Below are positions 1-19,975 of a stretch of DNA of 64,000 nt, piece after piece. Source of the DNA: Daphnia carinata (Eukaryota; Arthropoda; Branchiopoda; Diplostraca; Daphniidae). The stretch's first letter is position 1. Each line of letters begins with the position of its first letter. The notes under the pieces are model-generated. The model saw only the letters and a program-made list of their open reading frames with translations. It was not told the DNA's origin and did no database searches. Where the stretch lies: NCBI RefSeq assembly GCF_022539665.2, contig NC_081334.1, positions 806,001 to 870,000 of the forward strand. Reading direction: 5' to 3'. The position numbers and the translations under genes are program-made.

Positions 1-208
1 CAGACTGTTAAATCACTAATCTGAGTATAACCAGTGATGATATTTTAGTTGGGGAAACAAAATCATAATTCATACAAAATTTTTAGATTTAACTTACTAT
101 AATAATTTTTTTCATTTTGGACCATACTATCTTCAATGAACCTATCGGTTCTCCTATTGCTGGGTTTTCCTCGATGAAATCCTTTAGGCATTCTTAGAGT
201 TGTGAAGC

Positions 209-539
209 TCAGCTGACAACAGCCAAACTGTAAGACAAAGCAATTATCTCAATATAAGTAATAATAACAATCATCACACTGGATTCTTACTAGAAATTTT
301 TGTAAATAGCTGAGGCTAACAAACCAACTAGATTGCTAGTAAATGAGGTTTCACGAAGAGTGTGAAAAAAACGTGCAACAACTGCGTAGCGTAACAAAAC
401 CAAAGATGCAGTCAGGGTATGCCCTACAGCAGCAACTTTCTTTGCCAATGCAACTTCGTCTGCAGCAGTATTGTCAATTTTAAAAAAGCGAGCTCTCACG
501 GCTACTCGGACAGTCAGGCTGCACCCTACACGGCCAAAC
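209..539 (-). CDS. Probable last two exons of an unidentified minus-strand gene
   Basis: An open segment from 539 to 291 is bounded on the minus strand by an acceptor-like GGAAG and a good donor (TTTCTA then GTAAGA). It can join an acceptor at 227 (CTTACAG), after which only a few codons remain before a TGA at 211-209. The peptide is mildly hydrophobic with a stretch reading LTASLVLLRYAVVARFF. No family is recognised. The call rests only on splice signals and an open frame, so this could be a chance ORF. The upstream exons were not found in the window. Confidence 0.28.
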
Positions 540-1470
540 CTTCCTCAACTGCACGTACTGTACAAGTAAAAATTTTCAAACTCTGGCTCAAAGAAAGAGA
601 GCATAGAATTCCTATTTATAATACTATTTGTACTGTTATGGTGTCATCAGTTTCTGTTAATTGATTAGCTAATGTGATACATGAACCAGTAGATAATCGA
701 TGACTGAACAATCCCGTTATTAAACGAGCATATACCGAGGAACGTTGTAGAACAGCTTTGGCTTTTGGGTACAGGGAACTATGAAGCCTGAATCTGTGTA
801 CGAAATGGCGCCTTTTAGAAAACACCCATCTCGTTCACAATGTTTCCATGTTTTATTTTTGTTTTGTTTTTTTCGCTCAAAACTGCCACCTGTTGCCGAC
901 TTTGGAATACCCCCTCCGTTTTCCCTTATCAAATAGCAAACGTTGTTCTTCGCTGTTAAACGCCTCCGTATGCGCTCCTTTAGTCATGGTTTCACATTGC
1001 GAGCTGACAGACCTGACCAACTTCGTTACCCCTAGTGGCGAACTCCTGGTGACACAGCAATTTGTAGGGTCAAATGTGCTCACTTCCATGCTTTGACCGC
1101 TAATAGCTTTCGTTAACTACTTTTCCGGCAGTGATAACTCAAGCTCATATTAAGTTTGTGTACTTCATCTTATTTTTCTCGTTTTTTTATAGAGCCTTGT
1201 CGATCTTCTATTTTAAAAATCCAAATTCAATTCGCCTCTGCAATGTGCGATTAATTTACTATTGGCTCAAGCTGTGGTTCACACGTGAAGACGACAAATT
1301 GAGGCTTAAACGATCAGATTTCCATGAAATGGACCTTATATATGTAACCCACTTAGAATCATAGTTCTCAATCAGTTCTAAAAATAATTTGGTATTGGCC
1401 CACTGATGTTATAAAACCATTACATTTAACATTTATATTATGAAACACAACAGGAATTCAAAAATTGGAA
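540..1470. other. Intergenic or untranslated stretch before MSH5
   Basis: Only short overlapping ORFs on both strands, with no splice-bounded conserved peptide. It probably holds the MSH5 promoter and further 5' exons of the gene to the left. No motif was recognised. Confidence 0.4.
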
Positions 1471-4400
1471 ATGAACACTGGAGACACACCAATTTTTCAT
1501 GGCAAACAGAAAAGTGACCAGAAAGAATCATCTGGTGATCTCCCATCATCTTATCTTTCAGATATCCCTTGTACTACAAGTGTTTGTGATGATGATACAG
1601 CTTCTGAAAAAAAGCAGGTTTGAGTATTATGTTTTTTCAGAGTCATTTCGTTTTAGTGCAATTGGAATGGTCACTTTTAGGTGATTCTTTCCATTGCCTG
1701 GTGGTGTGGAAAACTGGGAGCTGCCTATTATGACATTGAGTCCCATGAGGTAAGGTTTCTTTATGCACTATTAAAAACATGAATTAACAAAATTGCATGA
1801 AAACATTTGACCCAATCTTATGTAAAATTTGTATGGTTCTACAGCTCCATGTAATTCCAGATGTGGTGGAAAGTTCCTCAGATGCATCTGTATTGCAGGG
1901 ATTATTTTTCCAGTTGCAACCACACACTCTCATTGTCAAACATAATTTGGAAGAAAAGCAAATGGCTAAGATTTTCCAGTTATTGGTATTGATCTTACAT
2001 TTAAAGCTTTTTAATAAACTGATGTACTAATAAGTATTATAATATTGCAACAGGAAGGTGAATCTCCAGAACTTCTAAAGAGAAGCCCTGCCAAACAAGT
2101 GCAAAAGAGTTATCAACTTTCAGGGACTAAAACTACTGCAACCATACAATTCAAGAGAAATGACAAAGATTCATGCCATCTCTATGTTGTCCCTAGTTCT
2201 TTCTACAACACCGAAGCTGGTACATCAGATAATCATGAAATTTTAATTCGTTTGCTTTAATTTTCTTTAGACAACCGTTATAGCAGTCAGTTTCATAGAA
2301 CTGATAATGGTTTAACTTGCATTCTACGCAGCTACTCGTAGGTTACGAGCATTACGGCTAGGAATTACGCCAGATGACATGACCGAAATGGAGCGCTGGT
2401 TACATCTGAAAAGCTTGTTTCCCTTTGACAATCCAGCTTTGTTACAAGTAGGCAGCGAAAAATTTTCATAACAGAGTAGTACTACATATGAACAAAATAG
2501 GCCACTGGTGCGTTACTGAAAGTACTGGAACAATGGCAGAGAGGTCAAGATGTTGACCGCCTGAACGAAGCAAGCATAGACAATATGAGCTTGAAAATTC
2601 TTTCTATTCGAACATGCCGTGTTGATGATTTGTTATGGATGGACCAGTCAACATTTCTTAGTTTGAAAATCTTCTCGCAAGAATCACATCCGTCGGCATT
2701 CAAGAAAGGACATTCACAGAGCGCAAAAGAAGGTTTGAAAATTTTTTTAATGCATTCATACTGATTTTCTTGCCCTGTGACGTATGACGTGCGACATATA
2801 CCTTCCACATGGACGCTATGTCCATTCGATCATCTGTCCAATTATAGGTTGAGAGACTTTCATCAGGATTCCACGTAAAGGAAGCGTTTTCCAGTTTTCT
2901 GTGGCAATCCTGTTAATGAAATTTTTACCATTAAATTAAAAAATTTTCTAGTTCACAAATAACTCGGTTTTTAAATGAAGGGCTTAGTCTTTTTGGAATT
3001 GCTTCGAAATGTTATTCCACACCCGGATCTATGTGCCTTAAGTAAAGTTTTAGACAAATCATAACTCTTAACCTCTCGCTTAATTTTTCCTTTCATAAAT
3101 TTTTTTTCAATTAGGGAACTATTCAAGCGCCCCACGCGCAGTATCGAAACGCTTAGGGAGCGTTACAGTGTAATACGGTTTTGTGTGGAAGCGTCTAACA
3201 TAGAAGTAGTCCACAGTTTTGTTGGCATCTTGAAAAACGTCACCGATATCAAGGTCGGCAGCTCACGCATTTCCTGTTACCGTTATAGCCTAATCGTTTT
3301 TAATATTTTATTTAGGTCCCCCTTTCAAACATCGCAACAATGCGAGGAACTTCGAATGATTGGAAAAGGCTACAAATAACTGCTAAAAATGTACAGTAAT
3401 ATAGAAGACGATTGTTTTTTGCTCTTTTTAAATAGTTTTCATCCATACTTGTAGTTGATAGCCTTGGCCGATCAATGCAAGGCTCTTCCACAACAAATCC
3501 GTCTCTTTCGCGATTTAGCAGAAAGTGAACGATCAAGTAAATGGTACCATGTAGTTAACGTCATTCATCGGTTAATTAATTTTCAAGAATCGAGACGCGC
3601 GGGACGGTGTGTTGTCAACTCAGGAGTTGATGAGGATCTCGATAAACGTAATTTTGAATATAGTTAGTTAGATTTTCTAACGTTTAACCACTCGTTCTTT
3701 TCCCTTTGCAGTGAAACGAGACCATGGCAACATGCAACAAATTTACACAGAAACCGTTAATCTTGAAATGGAAAATTTACCCCCATTTGTCGAACAGGGC
3801 GTAATCGAATTTTTACCTCATGTTGGCCATTGTTTGTGCCTTCGTTCTTGGCTGCCAGAAGGTAAGCCTATGACGGCTGATGCTGTTAGTATAGCAGGAC
3901 TGGAGCTGAAAGTAAGACTTTTTTTTCGTTTTTGAGGGACTGGGTACATTTACGAATTTCTTATAGAACTGATAATGAACGTTTATTCTAGTTTTTTACA
4001 AAGGAAAATGTTTACTTCAAAAGCCAACGTTGTATAGGTAAGGACATACATAAGCAGAAAACGGACTATTTTTATTTATTTTTTGTTTGTTTCGCTTTAT
4101 AATACTGAATAACTGGTGCAAAAGAACTGGACGAAATGTTCGGAGATTTTGCGGCAGCAATCGTAGCACACGAAATGTCGGTAATATTTTCGGCCTCTAA
4201 AGTTGTTCTCCAATATTACGACGCACTGACTGAAGGAATCGAACTGGCTGCATATCTAGACGCGTACTTTGATGTTTAGAAATGCCTTAAAAGTTTATTT
4301 TTCCAAATATTTTGGTTGGCTCTTTAGGCTTCTTAGCTTATCAGTGTTGAGTTCAGAATTTGAAATGATTGAGCCAGAGCTTGTTGAGAGCAGTAATTCA

Positions 4401-5469
4401 TGTGTCCACATTGAAAACGGAAGACATATTTTATTGCAGCTTGTGGCGGATCGATTCAATCCCAATTCGACATATCTCGGTGGAGAGGGCGAAGATGCCA
4501 AACGCATAAATATTATTTCGGGTCCTAACTCTAGCGGCAAATCAGTTTTTTTAAAGGTAACAGAACCTAGTTAAACTTAAGTTTTTTCCTTTCTTTTTAT
4601 TTTTATTAATTTGATCCATTTAAAACGTTTTTCTCTTAGCAAACTGCATTAATTGTTTATTTGGCTCAAATTGGATGCTTTGTACCAGCTCAACGTGCTT
4701 TGTTAACACCCATGAAACATATCTTCGTTGTCTGTCATGCTCCAGAAACGATTGCCACATCGCTGTCATACTTCGGTGTTGAGCTTTCTATGGTATATAC
4801 CAAGGATGTAAATTGCTTTGGTGGTAAACGGTTCACAAGATTTCTTTTTTCTTTGCTACAGATGTCCATGGCCTGCAGGACCGCGACAAGTCATTCTTTG
4901 ATAATTTTGGATGAATTTGGCATAGGGTCTTCTCACGTGGATGGTTCCGCGTTATTCATTTCCTGTATGGAATATTGGATGAAACAAGAAGAAAGGAGTC
5001 CCCTTCTACTTGTTGCAACACACTTGCATAGTGCTGTCCAACACTTGTCACGACATACAAATGCCTTACGAAAAACTCGTTTCATGTCCATGGGGTACTT
5101 CCTGGATGAGGAACAACTTGTTTTTCTGTATGAGCTTACTGAAGATTTGTGCACAAATAGTTTCCCATTGAGCGTGGCGTACGCTTCTGGATTACCTGAT
5201 TTCGTCATTAAAAGGGCTCAAGAAGTATTAGCATTCGATACGTTTCGTGAAATCAGTCGAGTACACGACAAAAATCTTTTTAGGTACTAAAAGAAGTTGA
5301 TAATGTTGGCAGTTTGTTGCCTAACCGCGTAATATGGAACGAAGTCAAATGCACCAGTTTACGCAAGAGCGCTGAATTATTCTTCATGACTGACCCTTGG
5401 AATATTGAGGCATTAAAACAATTTACAAGACGAAGCATTCTTGGTCGCTGGGGTTCCCATTCGCAGTAA
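1471..5469 (+). CDS. Msh5: MutS homologue 5 (MSH5), meiotic recombination ATPase
   Basis: MSH5 pairs with MSH4 to clamp Holliday-junction intermediates and promote meiotic crossovers; it does not repair mismatches. Seventeen exons keep one frame: 1471-1617, 1681-1749, 1845-1985, 2054-2219, 2332-2447, 2501-2732, 2981-3041, 3115-3253, 3316-3390, 3455-3647, 3712-3911, 3992-4037, 4125-4263, 4328-4556, 4640-4792, 4862-5224, 5284-5469. The product is about 884 residues, close to the usual 830-840. Core landmarks are SLFGIASKC and KRPTRS in the middle (lever/core region), Walker A GPNSSGKS at residues 640-647, Walker B LIILDEFG with D719-E720, and the later VATHLHS. The intron 4793-4861 is 69 nt and stop-free, so retention would keep the frame. 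The start ATG at 1471 is the first in frame and precedes a poorly conserved acidic N-terminus, as in other MSH5 proteins. All ATPase motifs are intact. Confidence 0.93.
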
Positions 5470-6188
5470 TTATTATTTTGCGTGTTTAAATTGAATTCAA
5501 AAATAAATAAACAAACAAGCAAAGTAAAACAAAACAACAATTGTGCAGGCTCCTCTAGTAAAAAACTTATATTTTGCTAACAAATAGTTTCTTACTTAGG
5601 TAGGATGCCCATCAGTTCTTACATGGATTCCAAATAGACGATCATGAAAGTGTATTCGCTATTACGCGTCTAGCGCGAGACCATTTAAAAATAATGTTCG
5701 AAAATGAAGTTTTCTGAAAACGTCCAAATTCAAGTCCGTGATATGCCAGTTCAATTGCAGTCCACGGCAAAGAGGGCAGTAAGAATTGCTACATCATTAA
5801 GAATCCGTGATTGATAAAACTTGTGAACGTACCAAATATTACAAACAAGTAAAATGACACAAGCAACACACTTACGCACACACTACGCATGAAAATTGAC
5901 AAATACATCTTATATTCGCGTTCTAATTACCATTACCCTTGTGAACAAGAAAATATGGCCCCCCTCCCCGAAATAAGCCATTCGATCATGCAGAAGGCTT
6001 GACCGCCTGTTTAGTACCCTCTGCTTAGCTACAAGCAGGAAACTCAATGGCAGAATACGTTCCAGCACAAATCCAACTGCATTCTGCCATATTCTATGGC
6101 GTTAATAGCTTGACAATCAGAAAACACACCTAGAAGTTGTGTGTGTACAATTTTTTAAACAATGGTACCTCTACCTTTCTAGTCAACG
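5470..6188. other. Tail-to-tail spacer between MSH5 and Ras
   Basis: This holds the 3' ends of two converging genes. An AATAAATAAA run near 5500-5512 is a plausible MSH5 poly(A) signal. No ORF or repeat of note. Confidence 0.5.
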
Positions 6189-7207
<1,019 letters not shown>

Positions 7208-8713
7208 ACTTGCTACACAAGAGCTCTGATAAGTAAGAGAAGTCAAAATAAACACAGTTGGCAAATGAGGTTGAAGGGAGTTGCCTAGAAGCACAAAAAT
7301 GTCTTGAATTTTCCGACTGGCGATCACAGTTGATCATCCACATGGGTAGGCACGATAAATCAGGGTTTACCCACTATGCTTGCTTCACAAAAAGTGACAA
7401 TAGGCGAACAATTGGGACAACAAAAACTAGCTAGATAGAAGTCAGCGTCGTTAAGAAACAAAACTTGGTACCAAAAAATGGTTTTTCTTTTTCTTTGGGA
7501 GGGGGTGCAACTGCAAGCTAAGCAATGGTCTGCTTCATCTAGAAGGACGGGTCTCTACAGCCAATCAGGCGTCAGCCATGGAAGATTTTTAAAGTGATTA
7601 AATAACAATTAATGTAAACCAAAGTTACGAGGGAAAATTTTTTTTTTTTCTTCGGACAATATCCTAATTTTCTATAAGTATATGTTATTTTTACGATCCG
7701 AGATGAAATGGCCAGTCCGCTTGCAAACGCCATCTATCTAAAAATGTCTTACTTACATAAGTTGAGCTTCTAGTTTCAGCATATGCATTGCTAAAATAAC
7801 GAAATAGAACCCTAAATTTACAAAGAATATCGCTAATGTTGTTATAATTTATTATTTTTAAAATGTTCTCGTTTTCTATAAGCTAATTTTTTTTTTTTTT
7901 CTACATCCCGCAACTACCGATAAATCCAATTTGTTAGGCTTCGCAGGTGGGATGATTTTTAACAAATTTTCCCTTGGCTTGTCTTTCTTTTTCCCAATCC
8001 CGAATTGCATGTGTTATCTACAATTCTACCTTTAGATATCATTAGAATTTACGGCCTTGTAGATTGTCTCGTTCAAGTTGTTGACCAAACTGGCCATCTA
8101 ACGCCATTTGCACTAAACTGGTTCATGACGCACTGACAAAAGTCGCCCACACCTAAATTGCCGACAGTTGTGGCGGCTGCAGTCTGTCCTTCTGCTAATA
8201 GACTTTTTATATGAATTTATTATTACTCGCAGTTCAAATTAAATCGGTAGAAAATCAAAAGTTCAGTGAAAAAGATTGAATGAGAAGGTAAGAAAGCCCA
8301 AAAGCTATAACACTTAAATCATTCTATAAATAGAAGTTCTGGTTGCCTTTCATCTGCGTACAGATCGTATTTGATAATTTATTTCCCTAGTTAAAGGTTT
8401 TAAGAATAGGCTGGTCTACGATGCCGATATTCCCTATGTTTCAAAGTGATAGCATAACATAAAGCATATCGTAACACGTGTCGACACAAGCATTAATTTC
8501 GTGGAAATGAACAAATTTTGTTTGGGAAGCTCTCTATTAGTCTTTACCCAAGTATTTCAATTACTTGTTTCTGCTTATTAGTTATTGAAAATCAAGGCTT
8601 CATTTGGTGAAATTGGCATTTGGATAAATCTGGATGTTATAGTTGGATGTTTTCTTTATTTACCGCAGTTACCTTTAAAGACACTTGACAGTGAGAAAAA
8701 ATTTGATACTGCC
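7208..8713. promoter_or_regulatory. Divergent 5' region between Ras and RSK
   Basis: The stretch separates the start codons of two genes transcribed away from each other and must hold both promoters and any noncoding first exons. AGATGGCG-type words occur at 7727-7737 and, reversed, near 8094. No TATA box or ORF with conserved sequence was recognised. The open frame running into the RSK start from about 8585 has no ATG of its own before 8714. Confidence 0.4.
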
Positions 8714-13129
<4,416 letters not shown>

Positions 13130-14650
13130 GCTAGCAAAAGAACTCGGTTCGTTTCAACCAACAAATTTGAATGGATAACCGTTGTCATTCCAGTGTTTGT
13201 TACTGCAGGAGAGTTTGCTTTTCACACAAAATGTTTGCGCCGTGTTAGGTTTTTATATGTTCGATGTTTTTTGCGGTTATTATTTTTTTCATTATAATTA
13301 TTTTTTTTTTTTTCATTTTTCATTTGCTGTTCAAATGTTCATCTACAAATGCCATCACATTTTGATTTAGTTGAACACACTTATTTTAGGGTGCGAGGAT
13401 TAGAAGTGTGCTGTGCCAAAAGACGGTCTTTTGTCATTGAAAATAATGTATTTTTTCTATTGGCTAATTTTTTGGTCGAGTTCCCAGCTTTTCTTGTTTA
13501 TCGTAATGTTAAAGACACCCTCATTTACGTGATTGAAAGTCCAAAAATGTTTTCTCCTTCATGAGGTCCAACATGGTTAGTATGGTGCTTTGAAACGTTG
13601 CCCTTCTGCAACAATTTTTTTAAATTCTTCCTTTGCAACGGCCTCAGGTTTGTATATGAAAGAATACACAGTTCTGATTCGAAAGTTAATTTAGGTGTAC
13701 AAGCTTAACTGATTTGTCGACGCAAACAAACCAATCGGCCGATGAACCCACAAAACAGAGTTATGGAATATCTATTCTATAACTGTAGGGTTGGTGGTTC
13801 TATGTCGGTATAACTAAAGTAAGCATTGCTGCCATGTCCAGCTTCACTAGGATTTACTGATCGTCCAAGATCCATTGAATCATTTCGGTATTTGGTACGG
13901 GTTTTACTAGATCAAGTCTATTCGATCGTCCGAGATTCAGGTCATCCAATTTCTCCCGTAAGTAAACCGATTTAAACTTTGGTATAACACAGGAAAAAGC
14001 GCAGCTCACACTATTTTTCACTACCTTTATTTTACTCTCGATTTCTAATTCTATTTCTACCCTAAATTTGGTTATTGTTCGAATTCCATTATGTTACATT
14101 TGAATTTTCCCGTTTGAGAGAAAATAAAGAATAAGGATAAAGCAGTAATTTAAGCTTTCACGTGAAAATTAAAGAATAGTTTTCGTATTTCGAATTTTTC
14201 TTTGTAGGTATTTCTTTTTTTTTAAGGAATAGAGCAACGATATTAGAATTGGCGACCAACATTAGCAACATTGTCATACCGTAAGTTGAAAGTAAAAACC
14301 CCGCTCTTTCAGATGACAAATCCACTTTCTTGGCAACTTGGCAACTCTCATTACCGGACTGAGGAGTACCATCATAACATACTGGATCAAATTAGAAATA
14401 AGTTAACCACTTGACTTATGGATCAAACGTTTAAAACAAAAGTTTCTCTGTAATTGTGATTTTGAGTTAGTTAAGTGGTACACGGGTTTTTATTTATTTT
14501 ACGTTTAAAATAAAGAGGTAAGGTATGTTAACATAATAGATAGAACAGCCAGTGAATCATAAGAATTACACTAAGCCCATCATTGTACATTCTCTTGGCA
14601 GTATTTGTGTTCTTCCCTAATAGTCTCAAGTTCTAGAGATACTCAGCTCC
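13130..14650. other. RSK 3' flank and CDC26 upstream region
   Basis: AT-rich stretch with T-rich runs near 13290-13330. It has no splice-bounded conserved peptide. It probably contains the RSK 3' UTR and the CDC26 promoter. Confidence 0.45.
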
Positions 14651-14875
14651 ATGGCTCGGAGGCTCCTTACAAGAGCAGAACTCAGGATGGAAGACTTGCA
14701 AGAATATGAACTTGTAAAGAAGTTTCAGGAGAAGAAAAAAACCGGAATGGATCATGCAAATAACTCAAGTGCCCTAGGAAGACATGATGATTCCATTACA
14801 TCAAATTTTAAGCCCAATAGAGAAATGATATATGAGAGAATTGGCTACAACCCCAATCCTAGGAATCCTCAGTAA
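14651..14875 (+). CDS. Cdc26: Anaphase-promoting complex subunit CDC26 (APC12)
   Basis: CDC26 is a small APC/C subunit that inserts its N-terminus into the TPR superhelix of CDC16/APC6 and stabilises it. The 74-residue single-exon ORF begins MARRLLTRAELRMEDLQEYE, matching the family start pattern (M-RR-PTRLELK-DD-EE). It ends with the conserved stretch REMIYERIGYNPNPRN, which corresponds to the family pattern REQMI-RIGYKPQP. The middle is low in complexity and poorly conserved, as usual. The stop TAA is followed by a T-rich tail. Length is normal (human about 85). It converges on ATE1. Confidence 0.85.
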   Translation: MARRLLTRAELRMEDLQEYELVKKFQEKKKTGMDHANNSSALGRHDDSITSNFKPNREMIYERIGYNPNPRNPQ

Positions 14876-15284
14876 TTTTTTTTTTTATAAATACCAATGC
14901 CAAGCAATTCTTGTATTTTTTTTTCTTTTTTAAGTTAAGAACATAACACTGGAAGACCAGAGAGCAATACAGGGAAAAGTCAACAATCTTAAATGACCTG
15001 AGTGCATAACAACCTGCTGCATAAGAAAGACATCTGTAATAAATAAGCTACTGAAGGTTTCCGCATATTAATGATTGTTTCATTTAAATCTGAAGTATGT
15101 TTATTGTCATACAGTTATCATGAAATGATAGTTCTCTCAAAGGTCAGGTGAAAGTTGAAACAAAATTATGTAGACCATGCTGTTATGCTGATTGGTAAGC
15201 TTACTTGGTAAAACAACTATTTCTATGACGTAGCGATACTCTACTTGATACCAATTTGTTAGGATGGCCAACGGGTCGTGTATT
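14876..15284. other. Short spacer between CDC26 and ATE1 3' ends
   Basis: Tail-to-tail spacer with a T-rich run just after CDC26. No gene is seen. Confidence 0.5.
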
Positions 15285-16969
<1,685 letters not shown>

Positions 16970-17389
16970 TATCGTTTTTCCACTGAACTCTGTTGTTTAT
17001 AAATGTCAACACTTCCATATATGTGTTGCCGTCTGCAGCAGATGTGTTTAAAGACGTTTTGTTGATACACACGTTCCGTGTTTCGGGATTTTCTCACTAG
17101 AGGTATGCCTTTTCAATCTTTTGTTTGCTTTTTGTATTTTTTTTTACTTTTTTATTATCTTTGTTTACAATGTGGCCGGACTGATCGGTGTTTTCGATCC
17201 AACTATTGAAAATTGTATATTACTGTATCTGTAATTTGTTTATGTATTTACTTTTGTTGCATTATCTTACCAGTCCACCAATTCAAATGATAATTTCAAA
17301 TCTTTGGATGATAATAGTCATAGGATAGGTAGATACACGGATTTGTCGTGCTCGATTTAAGTTGTAAATTTTAAGTCTGGTTGCCTGAA
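16970..17389. promoter_or_regulatory. Compact bidirectional promoter region, ATE1 / TMEM135
   Basis: Only about 420 bp separates the ATG of ATE1 (leftward) from that of TMEM135 (rightward), so the core promoters must overlap or sit back to back. No TATA box was recognised. Confidence 0.55.
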
Positions 17390-19863
17390 ATGGCTGTATT
17401 TAGCAAAGAATATTCACCCTTTTCTTGCTATGAAGTTGGTCACACGTGGACCCCTTTCTGCCCAAGTGCAGCAGCTGGAGTTGGCCTATCGTGTTTTGAA
17501 GAGGGAATAAAAATTTACTCATCAGTTTACCTGGTATGTTTCTTTTTATATTCAGCTGATCACCTTCATAGTATCTTTTACAGCTGTCTGCACTTTTGAG
17601 TGGAAAACTACCTGATATTGGACAAGTGAAAAGGATTGTTTCAAGCATATTGCAGTCATCATTTTTCCTGGGCTGTAATGGATTTTGTTTTATCAGTGCC
17701 TTTTGTATCTTCAGGTACTTTAAAAGTTGTGAATTACATACCTATATTTAATATATTTGATTTTCTTTTTGGTGCAGGAAACTATGTGGCAAGTTTCGAG
17801 TGTTAAGCAGTGGATTTTTTCCTTCAGTCCTGGCTAACATAATAGCAATATTAGTTGAGCGACCAACACGAAGACCTGCCTTGGCAGTTTATGTCACCAA
17901 TGTGGTTAGTTCATGCATTTTGGAAAAAACTAGGAATACCAAATTTGACTTAACATCTTTTTTTTTTGTAGGCTTCTGAAACAATATACAATCAATTAGT
18001 AGACAGAGGCTTCTTGAAACCTATTCCCCATGGAGATATTGTCTTGTTTTCAGTCACATTGGCATGCCTTTTTAGGTGGTTTCAAACTACACAGGACCAT
18101 TCTAATTTCCTATTTAAATTGATAAGGTATATGAATGCCTTTTTTCATGCATTCAACGTCTCGATCAATCTTAAAAATTGTCTCAATTATGCCCTAGGGC
18201 TCTAGTCGGTGATGGAGAATTGAGACCATCATCAAATATACCAGCAGGGAAAAAAAACGGGAAACGTATATGGAATAAAAGACATGTGTTATGTCCACAC
18301 TCCAACGGCTGTATTCAAAATTGTTTTCAAGTAATATTTTTATGCATTCTTTGGCAGCCCATTTATGCCATGGAAAATATGAACATGAAAACACTAACAT
18401 TAATAATGGATGTGATTCTTCTTTTTCCTGTTTAGATTCTAGTCAAGAGATTTTTATGTGGCTGGGGTCTTCATGCCTGTGGGTCATTGCTTTTATCTTT
18501 TCCACTTCTTCTGAGGAAACCATCAAACTTGTTGGTATTGTTGAGAGGGATGAAGCATGTACGCTTTGGAGCATTTCTTGCATCATTGGCTACGGCGTAT
18601 CAAGTAAGTGTTTCTCTTTGTATGGTTCTTCTTGTTTAGTAGTAACAACTGCTTCTGAATCGGCACCTCTATTATTGTAAGAAAGGTGATGACGTTACGC
18701 TACACCCTCCCCATTTTTGGACGGAGGAGGGAGAGTTAAATCGAACCGTTTTTTAAGTAAAAGAGCTATCCTGTCAACATCATCTATTACCCTAGTTTTG
18801 CATTTTCAAGTTACAAAAAAAAAAAAATCTAATCTTTGCCCCTTTCTTCCTAATATGATCCCAGATATGGGATATAATGGCTTTGTCAAAAGGGAGGGCA
18901 ACAAAAAAAAATTAGCAGTTGTAAGCAGACTTTTAATAATAGCTTTATATTTGAAATCGCAGAATGGAGCCGTCTCAACTGGAAATCCTCTGCAACTTAG
19001 TATGAATTTGTTGTGAGAATATTAATATTTACTTTAAATTGCCAAATAATTTGCTTCTTCCGTACCAGCACATATTGGATTGCATTATTTCCGAGGTATA
19101 GTCTCTTCGGTAAAGAAATTTTTGCGACCACGTAGGGGGGAAACATTTTTGGTCATGTTTTGAGGTTACTTTATACGGTCCTCCTCCATGCGCTCAACTA
19201 TTTAGCCGTGCTTTATTAGGCAACTAATAATATGATTTTGTTGCAGTTTATATGTATAAATATGTATGTACACGTTTCTAGGCTGTTTATTGTGCTCTTC
19301 GATGGATTCGGGGCTCAAATGGAAAAAATCATGCTGTTTTAGCCGGTCTGTTTGCTGGAATAAGCATTGGCTTTTACAAAAATTTAACCCTTATCCTTTA
19401 CCTTACCTGGAAGACTCTTGAAGTCCTATATTATGAAGGAGTCGAGGCAGGATATTTGATAAAAGTGCCAGGTTTCACTTCGATTTTGTACAGTTTATCA
19501 ACTTCCATCTTGTTTCATGCAGGTAGCTAGAAGTGCTTAAAGCAAAGAGAAGTTTTAGGTTATAAGCGTTAATAATTTTTTATTGATTCTTTAGCCGTGA
19601 TGGAACCGCATAATTTGAAACCTGCCTATTGGAAATTTCTGATGAGAATAACTGGCAGAAAGTATTTCGCACAGTTCCTTCATCCAGATTGTTATCGTTC
19701 ATCATTTTTTAATAATTACAGGATTTCGGAATTGAACAGAAAAACTCTAGACATTATGGGACTGCAAAGTTCAAAAATGTTGCCAAATTTCACTCCAGTT
19801 TACGAAACCAATTATCTTAGTGATCAGTTTAAGCTATGGCTCCAAGGACGCGGTGAACACTAA
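17390..19863 (+). CDS. Tmem135: Transmembrane protein 135 (TMEM135)
   Basis: Multi-pass membrane protein linked to peroxisomes, mitochondrial dynamics and lipid handling, of the Tim17-like TMEM135 family. Nine exons: 17390-17533, 17584-17714, 17778-17904, 17972-18126, 18198-18330, 18436-18603, 19282-19522, 19595-19661, 19722-19863; 435 residues (human 458). Family signatures: the cysteine-rich start GHTWTPFC...CFEEGIKIY, AILVERPTRR, a CPHSNGC...NC block in the loop, FGAFLASLATAY, RWIRGSNG, HAVLAGLFAGISIGFYK and MEPHNLKPAYWKFLMR. The intron 19662-19721 is 60 nt and stop-free in frame; splicing it restores the family alignment (ITGRK to ISELNRKTLD). The 678 bp intron 18604-19281 donated part of a nearby inverted duplicate. 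Confidence 0.93.
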
Positions 19864-19975
19864 GTTTTTCTTTCAACCAAAGACAGTTGTAACTAAATAT
19901 AGTTTAAAGGACAAACTTGCTTTAAAAGGTCTGTATTTTCGGAAATGTTTATCATGTAGTCACATTGCGTTTGCG

